Of a stretch of 64,000 bases of DNA, positions 24,651-32,145 are shown piece after piece. Every line of letters begins with the position of its first letter. Within the stretch, counting starts at the first letter, position 1. Source of the stretch: Actinorhabdospora filicis (lineage in GTDB: Bacteria; Actinomycetota; Actinomycetes; Mycobacteriales; Micromonosporaceae). The translations under genes were made by a program, and so were the position numbers. The stretch covers positions 1,309,370 to 1,373,369 of the forward strand of contig NZ_BSTX01000001.1 in assembly GCF_030269765.1 (NCBI RefSeq), in the 5' to 3' direction. The notes under the pieces are model-generated. The model searched no databases, was not told the DNA's origin, and worked only from the letters and a program-made list of their open reading frames with translations.

Positions 24651-25561
24651 GAGTCGCCGGGATCGACTGCGGTACCAACTCCATCCGGCTGCTGGTCGCC
24701 GACATCGACGGCGGGCGGATGTCGGAGCTGGTGCGGCGCATGGAGATCGTCCGCCTCGGTGAGGGCGTGGACCGCACCGGCCGCCTGTCGGAGGCCGCGC
24801 TGGAGCGCACCCGCAAGGCGCTGGCCGACTACGCCGCGCAGATCGAGGGCCTGGGCGCCGAGCGCGTCCGGATGGTCGCCACCAGCGCCAGCCGGGACGC
24901 GGAGAACTCCGCCGACTTCACCGCGATGGTCACCCGCACCCTCGGTGTGGCCCCGGAGGTGATCTCTGGTGACGAGGAGGCCGCGCTGTCCTTCGGCGGG
25001 GCCGTGCGCGGCCTGCCCGCGGATGTGGCGAGCCCGTTCCTGGTCGTCGACATCGGCGGCGGCTCGACCGAGTTCGTGCGCGGCTCGCAGGCGGTGGAGG
25101 CGGCGCGCTCGATGGACATCGGCTGCGTCCGGATGACCGAGCGGCATCTCAAGTCCGATCCGCCGACGCCGGAGCAGATCGCGGCCGCCGAGGCCGACAT
25201 CACCGCCGTCGTCGACACCGCACTGTCCACCGTGGACCCCGAGCGGCGGGCGAGGACCCTCGTGGGCCTGGCCGGTTCGGTGACGACGGTGACCGCGCTG
25301 GCCCTGGGGCTCACCGAGTACATCTCGGAGCGCATCCACCACACGCGCGTGTCCTACACCGACGTCGCCCGCATCACCGGCGAGCTGCTGGCCCTGACCC
25401 GCGCCGAGCGCCTCGCGTTCGGCGTCATGCACCCGGGCCGCGCCGACGTGATCGGCGCGGGCGCGATGATCCTGCGGATCATCATGGAGCGTTCGGGTGC
25501 CGAGAGCGTGATCGCCTCCGAGCACGACATCCTCGACGGCATCGCCTGGAGCCTCACCTGA
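24647..25561 (+). CDS. ppx: Exopolyphosphatase / pppGpp phosphohydrolase (Ppx/GppA)
   Basis: This 304-residue protein has the ASKHA-fold phosphatase motifs: GIDCGTNSIRLLVADI at the N-terminus, ATSASRDAENSADF, VISGDEEAALSFGGA and VVDIGGGSTEFVRG. It hydrolyses polyphosphate or pppGpp. It is short, without the C-terminal HD-like extension of E. coli Ppx, as is common for actinobacterial Ppx1-type enzymes. ATG 24647 overlaps the DUF501 stop. Its own TGA (25559-25561) overlaps the presumed start of the AfsR-like gene. Confidence 0.93.
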   Translation: MRVAGIDCGTNSIRLLVADIDGGRMSELVRRMEIVRLGEGVDRTGRLSEAALERTRKALADYAAQIEGLGAERVRMVATSASRDAENSADFTAMVTRTLGVAPEVISGDEEAALSFGGAVRGLPADVASPFLVVDIGGGSTEFVRGSQAVEAARSMDIGCVRMTERHLKSDPPTPEQIAAAEADITAVVDTALSTVDPERRARTLVGLAGSVTTVTALALGLTEYISERIHHTRVSYTDVARITGELLALTRAERLAFGVMHPGRADVIGAGAMILRIIMERSGAESVIASEHDILDGIAWSLT

Positions 25562-28374
25562 TCCGTCGCTACACCCTCCTCGGTCCCGTGACGGCCGAAG
25601 GGGTCTCGCTGGGTTCGGCGCGCGAGCGGCTGGTGCTGGCCGCGCTGCTGCTGGCCGCCGGGCGCCCGGTGACCGCCGACCGGCTCATCGACCACGTGTG
25701 GGGCGCCGAACCGCCCGCGACGGCGCTGGCCACCTTGCGGTCGTACCTGTCGCGGCTGCGCTCGGCGCTGGGCAAGGACGCCGTCGTCCGCCACGGCGAC
25801 GCCTACGCGGTGCCCGGCGCGGCCACCGACCTCGCCGCGTTCACCGCGCTGTCCGCCGAGGCCTCCGGCACCCCCGCCGCCGCGCGCGAGCGCCTGCGCG
25901 AGGCCCTCGCGCTGTGGCCCGGCGAGGCCCTGGTGGGCCTGCCCGGCCGGTGGGCGGAGGGCGAGCGCGCGCGGCTGGCGGAGCTGCGCCTGTCGGTCCT
26001 GGAGCGCCGCCTGGCGCTGGACCTGGATCTGGGCGACCATTCGGCGGCGCTGCCGGAACTGCTGGCGCTGCGGGCCGGGCATCGCTACCGGGAGTCGGTG
26101 GCGGCGCTGCTGATGCGGGCCTTGTACGCCGACGGCAGGCGCGCCGACGCGCTGGCGGTCTTCGGCGACATCGCCGGTGAGCTGTCGGGCGAGCTGGGCC
26201 TGGACGTGGGGCCGGAGCTGTTCGAGTTGCAGCGCCGGGTCCTGCGCGACGATCCGCGCCTGCTGCCGGCCCGGGACCGGCCGGCGCAGCTGCCCGCCGA
26301 CACCGCCGACTACACCGGGCGGGACGCGGTGGTGGCGCGGCTGGCGGCGGCGCTGGGGGAGCCGGGCGCGGTCGCGGCGGTCTCGGGCGTCCCCGGTGTC
26401 GGCAAGACCGCCTTGGCGGTGCACGTCGCGCACGGCCTGCGGGAGCGTTTCCCCGACGGGCAGCTCTATGTGGACCTGCGCGGCGCGAGCGCCGAACCGG
26501 CCGACCCGGCGAAGGTGCTGGGCGCGTTCCTGCGGGCGCTGGGCCGGTCCGACGCGGCGATCCCGGACGACCCCGAGGCGCGCGCGGCGGCCTTCCGCTC
26601 CGACCTGGACGGGCGGCGGGTCCTGCTGCTGCTGGACAACGCGGCGAACGTGGCGCAGGTGCGCCCGCTGCTGCCGGGTTCACCGGGCAACGCCGTCGTG
26701 GTGACCTCGCGGACGCGCCTGGCTGGTCTGGCCGGGACGCACCTGGACCTGGGCGTGCTGACCCTCGACGAGTCGGCGGATCTGCTCGCGCGGATCTGCC
26801 CGCGCGTGGCCGAGGAGCCGGAGGCGGCCAGCGAGCTGATCGCCGCGTGCGGGCGGCTGCCGCTGGCGGTGCGGATCGCCGCCGCGCGGCTGGCGGCGCG
26901 GCCGGGCTGGTCGGTGCGGCACCTGCTGACGCGCCTGGCCGACGAGCGCCGCCGGCTGAGTGAGCTGGCGGTGGGCGACCTGGACGTGGGCGCGTCGATC
27001 GCGTTGTCCTACGGGCAGCTGGACGCCGCGCACGCCACGGCGTTCCGGTTGCTGTCGCTGCCGGCGATGCCGGACCTGACCATCGAGGAGGCCGCGGCCG
27101 TCCTGGGCGTCGATGTGTACGAGGCCGAGGACCACGCCGAGCACCTGGTCGACCTGAACCTGCTGTCCTCGCCGGTGCCGGGCCGTTACCGCTTCCACGA
27201 CCTGCTGCGCCTGTTCGGGCGCCGCTGCGCCGGGGACGGCGAGCGCCGCGAGGCGCTGCACCGGCTGGCGCGGTTCCACCTGTCGAGCTCGATCAACGCC
27301 TGGCGGGCCTGCGATCCCGGTTCGCACTACCTGGACGGCATCGAGGGCCCGGGTGTGCCGGGGCTGGAGTTCCGGGACTGGCGGGAGGCGAGCGCGTGGC
27401 AGAGCGAGGAGCCGGGCCGGTTCCTGGCCGCGCTGTCCTGTTTCGCCGATGTCGCCGAGTCGGCCGCGGAGCTGCACACGGCGGTGACGTTGCTGCGGGT
27501 GTCGTCGTATTCGATCTTCACGCGGATGCACGGTCCGACGTGGGCGCGCACCGCCGAGGCGGTCCGGGTGACGGCGCGGAAGTGGGGGCACACCGAAGCC
27601 GAGGCGCAGGCTCTGTACTGCGTGTCGCTGGCGGTGCCGCGCGCGGGGAACATCGAGGACGCGCTGGTGCCGGCGCGGCGGGCGCGTGAGCTGGCCGCGA
27701 GTCCGCTGCTGCGGGCCGACGCGCTGCGGCTGGAGGCGGCGCACTACTGGGTGCACGAGCGTTACGAGGAGGCCGCGCCGCTTCAGCGGGCGGCCGCCGA
27801 GGAGCATCTGGCGCTCGGGTACCGGATGTGGGCGGCGGCCACGATGACCGAGCTGGCGCGGAATCTCTCGGTGCGGGGGCAGCACCGGGTGGCGGTGCGG
27901 GAGGCGGTCCGGGGCCTGCGGATCGCGCTGGCCGAGCCGGGTCTGGATTCGCGCGTGAACGCCCTCTACTACGTGGGGGTGGTCTTCTTCAACGCGGGAC
28001 GCGTGCGCGTGGCGATCGCCTGCTATGAGGAGGCCCTGCGCCTCTCGCGCAAGTTCAACCGGGAGCCGCTGTGGGAGTCGTTCCCGTGGTACCGGCTGGC
28101 CGAGGCGCGGCTGACCCTGGGCGAGCTGGACGAGGCGGTGACCTGCGGCGAGCACGCCCTGACGATCGCGGTCCATTCGATGGACCCGACGCCGCTGATG
28201 GTGTCGCTGACGATGCTGGGCCGCATCCACCTCGCGCGAGGCGAGGTGGAGCGGGCCAGGGCGTATCTGACGCGGGCGGTGGGCACGCCGCGGTCGCGTC
28301 AGGTCGTCCCCGAGGCGGAGCCGCTGCTCGCCTCGATCAGCGAGCCGCCGCCAGCCTCCGCCGGATCGGGATGA
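25558..28374 (+). CDS. AfsR/SARP-type regulator with BTAD, NB-ARC and TPR regions
   Basis: The protein is about 938 residues. An N-terminal winged-helix DNA-binding domain (GRPVTADRLIDHVWGAEPPATALATLRSYLSRLRSALG) is followed by a BTAD helical domain (to about residue 240), an NB-ARC ATPase with Walker A VSGVPGVGKTALAVHVA, Walker B VLLLLDNAANVAQ and RLPLAVRIAA, then TPR-like repeats to the end. The wing's first strand (RRYTLLGPV) is encoded upstream of the first GTG (25588), and no ATG or GTG lies in frame there. The likely start is CTG 25558, overlapping the ppx stop as CTGA. The 3' end overlaps the convergent SARP gene by 38 bp. Confidence 0.85.
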   Translation: MIRRYTLLGPVTAEGVSLGSARERLVLAALLLAAGRPVTADRLIDHVWGAEPPATALATLRSYLSRLRSALGKDAVVRHGDAYAVPGAATDLAAFTALSAEASGTPAAARERLREALALWPGEALVGLPGRWAEGERARLAELRLSVLERRLALDLDLGDHSAALPELLALRAGHRYRESVAALLMRALYADGRRADALAVFGDIAGELSGELGLDVGPELFELQRRVLRDDPRLLPARDRPAQLPADTADYTGRDAVVARLAAALGEPGAVAAVSGVPGVGKTALAVHVAHGLRERFPDGQLYVDLRGASAEPADPAKVLGAFLRALGRSDAAIPDDPEARAAAFRSDLDGRRVLLLLDNAANVAQVRPLLPGSPGNAVVVTSRTRLAGLAGTHLDLGVLTLDESADLLARICPRVAEEPEAASELIAACGRLPLAVRIAAARLAARPGWSVRHLLTRLADERRRLSELAVGDLDVGASIALSYGQLDAAHATAFRLLSLPAMPDLTIEEAAAVLGVDVYEAEDHAEHLVDLNLLSSPVPGRYRFHDLLRLFGRRCAGDGERREALHRLARFHLSSSINAWRACDPGSHYLDGIEGPGVPGLEFRDWREASAWQSEEPGRFLAALSCFADVAESAAELHTAVTLLRVSSYSIFTRMHGPTWARTAEAVRVTARKWGHTEAEAQALYCVSLAVPRAGNIEDALVPARRARELAASPLLRADALRLEAAHYWVHERYEEAAPLQRAAAEEHLALGYRMWAAATMTELARNLSVRGQHRVAVREAVRGLRIALAEPGLDSRVNALYYVGVVFFNAGRVRVAIACYEEALRLSRKFNREPLWESFPWYRLAEARLTLGELDEAVTCGEHALTIAVHSMDPTPLMVSLTMLGRIHLARGEVERARAYLTRAVGTPRSRQVVPEAEPLLASISEPPPASAGSG

Positions 28375-29131
28375 CCGGCGCGAGGCCGGGCGCCTCGGCG
28401 CGCAGGACGCCCAGGTAGGCCTCCCGCAGGGCCGCGCCCGGGTCGAGTCCGTAGTCGTCGGCCAGGCGGCGGGTCAGGCGGTGGTAGACGTCGACGGCTT
28501 CGGCCTGGCGTCCGGCGGCGGCCAGGGCGCGCATGAAGGTCGCGTGCAGGCTCTCGCGGACGGGGTGGGCGGCGGTCAGGTCGAGCAGTTCGGCGATCGC
28601 GGCGCCGGGACGCCCGCAGGCCACGTCGAGCGCCAGGCGCTCCTCGCGGACGGCGAGGGCGCGCTCGGCCCACTGGATCTGCTGGCGGGCCGCGAAGGGA
28701 CCGGGCAGGCCGGTGAGGGCCAGTCCGCGGTGCATGGACTCCGCCTCCCGCAGCAGCTGGGCGGCCACGCAGGTTTCGGTCGCGGCCGAGGCGGCCTCGC
28801 GCAGGCGGCGGTGCTCGCGGACGTCCACGGTCGACCCGGGCGGGAGGATCAGGGCGTATCCCCCGGCCCAGGTGAACTCCGCGCCGGTGGGCGACAGCGC
28901 GGTCCGCAGACGCGAGATGTAGGCGCGGACGGAGTGGCGCGCGCGGGGCGGCGCGTCATCACCCCAGACGCCTTCGATGATCTCGTCCACGGTCAGGACG
29001 CGGGCGTCGGCCCACACGAGCATGGCCAGCAGCGCGAGCTGGCGCGGCCCCCCGAGCGGCAGCGGCGTCCCCTGGTATTCGACCTGGACCGGACCGAGCA
29101 GCCGTACGTGCGGGACCGGTGCGATGGACAT
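28337..29131 (-). CDS. SARP family transcriptional regulator (short form)
   Basis: This 264-residue protein consists of the OmpR-like winged-helix domain (HVRLLGPVQVEYQGTPLPLGG..., VLTVDEIIEGVWGDDAPPRARHSVRAYISRLRTAL) plus the BTAD domain (to LADDYGLDPGAALREAYLGVLR), without an ATPase. Such SARPs activate secondary-metabolite or secretion gene clusters. ATG 29131 has GGGGAGG upstream. It lies 88 bp downstream of the type VII-like operon on the same strand and could be read through from it. It is convergent, and overlapping, with the AfsR-like gene. Confidence 0.92.
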   Translation of the reverse strand: MSIAPVPHVRLLGPVQVEYQGTPLPLGGPRQLALLAMLVWADARVLTVDEIIEGVWGDDAPPRARHSVRAYISRLRTALSPTGAEFTWAGGYALILPPGSTVDVREHRRLREAASAATETCVAAQLLREAESMHRGLALTGLPGPFAARQQIQWAERALAVREERLALDVACGRPGAAIAELLDLTAAHPVRESLHATFMRALAAAGRQAEAVDVYHRLTRRLADDYGLDPGAALREAYLGVLRAEAPGLAPVIPIRRRLAAAR

Positions 29132-29219
29132 GTGTTGCGTTCCTCCCCTTGGATGACGGTTGACGGCCGCCATCCTGCCCGGGCGCGTTTGACGATTTGT
29201 TGCACCGAAGATCAATCCG

Positions 29220-29807
29220 CTATTCGAGGAAGACCAGGGTCCCGGTGACCGCGTCGAACAGCTCATGGAGCTGCGGAACCAGGCTCATGTTGGGGCTGGC
29301 GCACATGATCGCCACGACGCGCTCACCGCCGGGCGCGGGCACGAGGGTGTGGGTGACGGCGCAGCGGATCTGCGCCCCGGCGCCGGGCAGGTCGAGGTCG
29401 TCGACGCCGGTGAGGCGCGCGGCCGGTCCCGCCGGCAGGTCGACGGGACCGATGCGCGCCCACGGCCCGCCGGGCCGCTCCGGCTCGGGACGGCCCAGGC
29501 TCGCCAGGAGGCCCGCGAGGCTCAGGTCGGCGCCCTCGGGCGGTTTGACGACCGCGCCGGTGACGATCGCCTGGATGGCGCCGCCGTCGGCGAAATCGAA
29601 CATCCCGGCGGCGAAGACCGCGCCGAGCGCCTGCGACTCCCGGGCGGCCTTGCGCAGCTGCCGGGTGATCTTCTCCACGTGCGGGCGCGGCAGCGACCGG
29701 CCGACGGAGGCCTCCACCGAGCGGCGCAAAACCGCGTCCCGGTTCGGGGAGGCCAGTTCGAGCAGCGTCCAGGAATCGGGGACGGAGAGCTGGAAGGACG
29801 GCAGCAT
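29220..29807 (-). CDS. Uncharacterised protein of the type VII-like operon
   Basis: This 195-residue soluble alpha/beta protein begins MLPSFQLSVPDSWTLLEL and ends SLVPQLHELFDAVTGTLVFLE. The ATG directly abuts the stop of the preceding gene, so it is translationally coupled. Similar roughly 200-residue proteins accompany actinobacterial WXG100/EccC loci, from general recall of such loci. No motif indicates activity. A chaperone or immunity function is possible but unsupported. Confidence 0.65.
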   Translation of the reverse strand: MLPSFQLSVPDSWTLLELASPNRDAVLRRSVEASVGRSLPRPHVEKITRQLRKAARESQALGAVFAAGMFDFADGGAIQAIVTGAVVKPPEGADLSLAGLLASLGRPEPERPGGPWARIGPVDLPAGPAARLTGVDDLDLPGAGAQIRCAVTHTLVPAPGGERVVAIMCASPNMSLVPQLHELFDAVTGTLVFLE

Positions 29808-30236
29808 CTAGATCTCCATCTTCGGGCGGGGACGCCCGGCGTCATTGGCGGGCAGCGGACGCTTCGGGTCGGGCAGGTCGGCCGAGGGCAGGTGCGGCTT
29901 GGGCGGTCCCGGGTACTTCTTGTCGAACTCGGCCTCGGTCATGGTGCCCTGCGCGACCCGCAGCCGGTCCCCGAACTGGTCATCGGCCTTGGTGAACTGC
30001 TCCACGGTGGCGTCGATGGCCTCCTTGAGGTTCTTGGCGGCCTTGTTGACCCGGACGTGGCCCTCGTAGTGCCGGTCGTGGAAGTTGAACAGGGCCTCGC
30101 TGAACGCGCCCCGCCCGCGCAGCTCGACGACCTTCTTGAAGCTCCAGAACTCGTTCTTGTCGAGCAGCTCGATGGCCCGGGTGAGCCGCGTCCGGATCTC
30201 CTTGAGGTCCTCGATGGGCACGCTGATGACGGTCAC
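29808..30236 (-). CDS. Helical ESX-like protein of the type VII-like operon
   Basis: This protein of about 142 residues starts at GTG 30236 with GGGGGGAG five bases upstream; GTG 30242, overlapping the previous stop, is an alternative. The first 100 residues are predicted as a helical hairpin (DLKEIRTRLTRAIELLDKNEFW ... HVRVNKAAKNLKEAIDATVEQFTKADDQFGDRLRVAQ), WXG100-like in size and heptad pattern but lacking a clear W-x-G turn. A Pro/Lys-rich tail ends it. It is a candidate secreted partner or substrate of the EccC ATPase. Confidence 0.65.
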   Translation of the reverse strand: MTVISVPIEDLKEIRTRLTRAIELLDKNEFWSFKKVVELRGRGAFSEALFNFHDRHYEGHVRVNKAAKNLKEAIDATVEQFTKADDQFGDRLRVAQGTMTEAEFDKKYPGPPKPHLPSADLPDPKRPLPANDAGRPRPKMEI

Positions 30237-30238
30237 GG

Positions 30239-31624
30239 TCACTCCCCCCGGTAGCCGCGGTCGGCGACGGTGACCGGCAGCGCCAGGTCGAACACGCCGG
30301 TGTCGAGGGACCCGTCGGCGTCCAGCCGCCACCGCCAGGTCGCCTCCTCATCGGCGGGCAGCTCACCCGAGGGCACCAGCCACGCGCCCATCCGGTCGGC
30401 CAGCCGCGCGGCCACCGCCTGGTCGCCGTCGAGGGCGACCGGCGCGGGCATCGCCGCCGGGTTGACCCACACCCGCCCGGACGCGGTCGCGCCCAGCAGC
30501 GGCAGGCGCTCGCCGGTGGCCTCGGCCGTGGGCAGCTCGCCCAGCGGCGTCTCCCACGTGACGGCCTCCCGCGCGATCCACGGCGCGATCGGCTCGGGCG
30601 CGCCGACCAGGTGCAGCACGGCGGTCTCGCCGGTGATCTCCACGGCGCCCACCAGCTCGCGGACGTCGGCGGGCAGCGTCCCCAGCGCCAGCCGCGCGGT
30701 GGCGGGCGAGGCGCCGTCGTTCAGCACGTCGAGGGCGGCGCGGCGGGCGTCCTTCTGGTCCTGCCGCTCGCGGCCCTTGTCGCGGGCCTTGCCGAACACC
30801 CCGCCCAGGGCCAGGGGCCAGCGCCAGAACCGCCAGCGGACCAGCAGCACGATCAGCCCGGTGAGCAGCAGCAGCCCGGCGAGCGCGGCGCCGCTGATGG
30901 CGAGCATCTTGCCGTCGAGGGCGAAGCCCTTGGTGTCGGAGGCGGGTTGCGCGTCCAGTGAGGGCGCCTCGGAGTCGGCGTCCTTGTCCTCGGCCTTCTC
31001 CTCGGGCTTGGCCGGGTCACCACCGGCGGGCGCGCCGGGACCACCGGGAGCACCCGGTCCCCCGGGCGCGCCGGGGCCGCCGGGCTGGGCGCCGCCGTTG
31101 TCGCCGCCGCCGGGCTTGGGATCGTCCTTCTTGGGCGCGGCCTCGGTGTCCCACGTCCACACCTGCGTGCGCGGGTTGTCGCAGCCCTTCAGCTTGACCG
31201 GGTTGCCGTCGCCCATGTCGGTGAGGCAGTGGTCGAACTTGTAGTTGTGCATGTAGAAGGTGTTGTTGCCGGGCGATCCGTCCAGCCACCACCGCTGGTT
31301 GTCGTCGCCATTGGACGGCCACGCCAGGATCGAGGTCTTGTCGATGTTGTGGGTGTCGAGGTACCACCCGTCGATCGAGTAGGTCGTGATGTCCTTGCTG
31401 GTCTCGTGGCCGGTCCAGAACTGCGTCCACGAGTCGGTGAGCTTCGTGGTGATGATCGTCGTCCCGTTCTGCGGGTTCTCGGTGCTCAGCGCGAGCACCC
31501 GTCCCGAGGAGACGTTCTTGATGCGGGTCGAGAAGTCCGCCCGCGCCGGAGTCGGGGCGGCGACGGTCAGGGTCGCGGTGACGGCCAGGACGAGCACGGC
31601 GAGGGCCGTGACGAAACGCTTCAC
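30239..31624 (-). CDS. Secreted ricin-lectin / transmembrane fusion protein
   Basis: This 461-residue protein has a signal peptide (MKRFVTALAVLVLAVTATLTVAAPTPARA), then a ricin-type beta-trefoil-like domain at about residues 30-165 (SSGRVLALSTENPQNGT, DDNQRWWLDG, CLTDMGDGNPVKLKGC and a RTQVWTW QxW-type motif). A flexible GGPGAPGGPGAP-repeat linker, one membrane helix (about residues 243-265) and a soluble cytoplasmic domain of about 190 residues follow. It thus links carbohydrate binding outside to a cytosolic module. GTG 31624 overlaps the stop of the SseB-like gene, so it is part of the operon. Confidence 0.8.
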   Translation of the reverse strand: MKRFVTALAVLVLAVTATLTVAAPTPARADFSTRIKNVSSGRVLALSTENPQNGTTIITTKLTDSWTQFWTGHETSKDITTYSIDGWYLDTHNIDKTSILAWPSNGDDNQRWWLDGSPGNNTFYMHNYKFDHCLTDMGDGNPVKLKGCDNPRTQVWTWDTEAAPKKDDPKPGGGDNGGAQPGGPGAPGGPGAPGGPGAPAGGDPAKPEEKAEDKDADSEAPSLDAQPASDTKGFALDGKMLAISGAALAGLLLLTGLIVLLVRWRFWRWPLALGGVFGKARDKGRERQDQKDARRAALDVLNDGASPATARLALGTLPADVRELVGAVEITGETAVLHLVGAPEPIAPWIAREAVTWETPLGELPTAEATGERLPLLGATASGRVWVNPAAMPAPVALDGDQAVAARLADRMGAWLVPSGELPADEEATWRWRLDADGSLDTGVFDLALPVTVADRGYRGE

Positions 31625-32145
31625 TTGCTGTCCTCAGGGGCGGTGTCGGTCTCGGGGACGATGGCGGCGATCTCGGAGGCGTAGGCGCGCAGGATGGTGA
31701 CCGGGAGCTCGAAGGACGAGGCCCGGCCCGGGTCGAAGGCGAGCACGACGTCGTCGGGCAGCGCGGGCAGCGCCCGTCCCGGGATGAGCGTGTGTCCCTC
31801 CGGCGCGAAGGACTCGTGCGTGTGGACGGCCAGCAGCGCGACCCCGGCGTCCTCGACGACGGCGACCCGGTCGCCGTCCATCAACAGGTGGACGGGCGAG
31901 TGCAGGATCACCCCGTACAGGACCGCGCGGCTGACGTGCCCGGCGGCGAAGTCCTGGAGCGCGCCCTCCAGGGTGGACAGCGGCTCCGGCCAGCCCATCG
32001 CGCGCGGCGACGGGAGGTAGCCGGGGTTCGGGACGAACTCGCCGTCCGGGGTCTCGGGGAGGAGACCGGCGATGAGGTGATCGGGGGCGTCGGCGGGGTC
32101 GCCCTCGTGGGCGGGGTCGATGAGGAGGCGGTCGGTCAGTCCCAT
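31621..32145 (-). CDS. SseB-like protein of the type VII-like operon
   Basis: This 174-residue soluble protein is related in pattern to SseB N-terminal domains (LLMDGDRVAVVEDAGVALLAVHTHESF, then PDDVVLAFDPGRASSFELPV). Actinobacterial SseB-like proteins are frequent companions of secretion and polymorphic toxin genes. It overlaps the 3' end of the 994-residue effector-like gene by 10 bp and follows it directly, the position expected for a cognate immunity or chaperone protein. Both family and role are tentative. Confidence 0.65.
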   Translation of the reverse strand: MGLTDRLLIDPAHEGDPADAPDHLIAGLLPETPDGEFVPNPGYLPSPRAMGWPEPLSTLEGALQDFAAGHVSRAVLYGVILHSPVHLLMDGDRVAVVEDAGVALLAVHTHESFAPEGHTLIPGRALPALPDDVVLAFDPGRASSFELPVTILRAYASEIAAIVPETDTAPEDSK

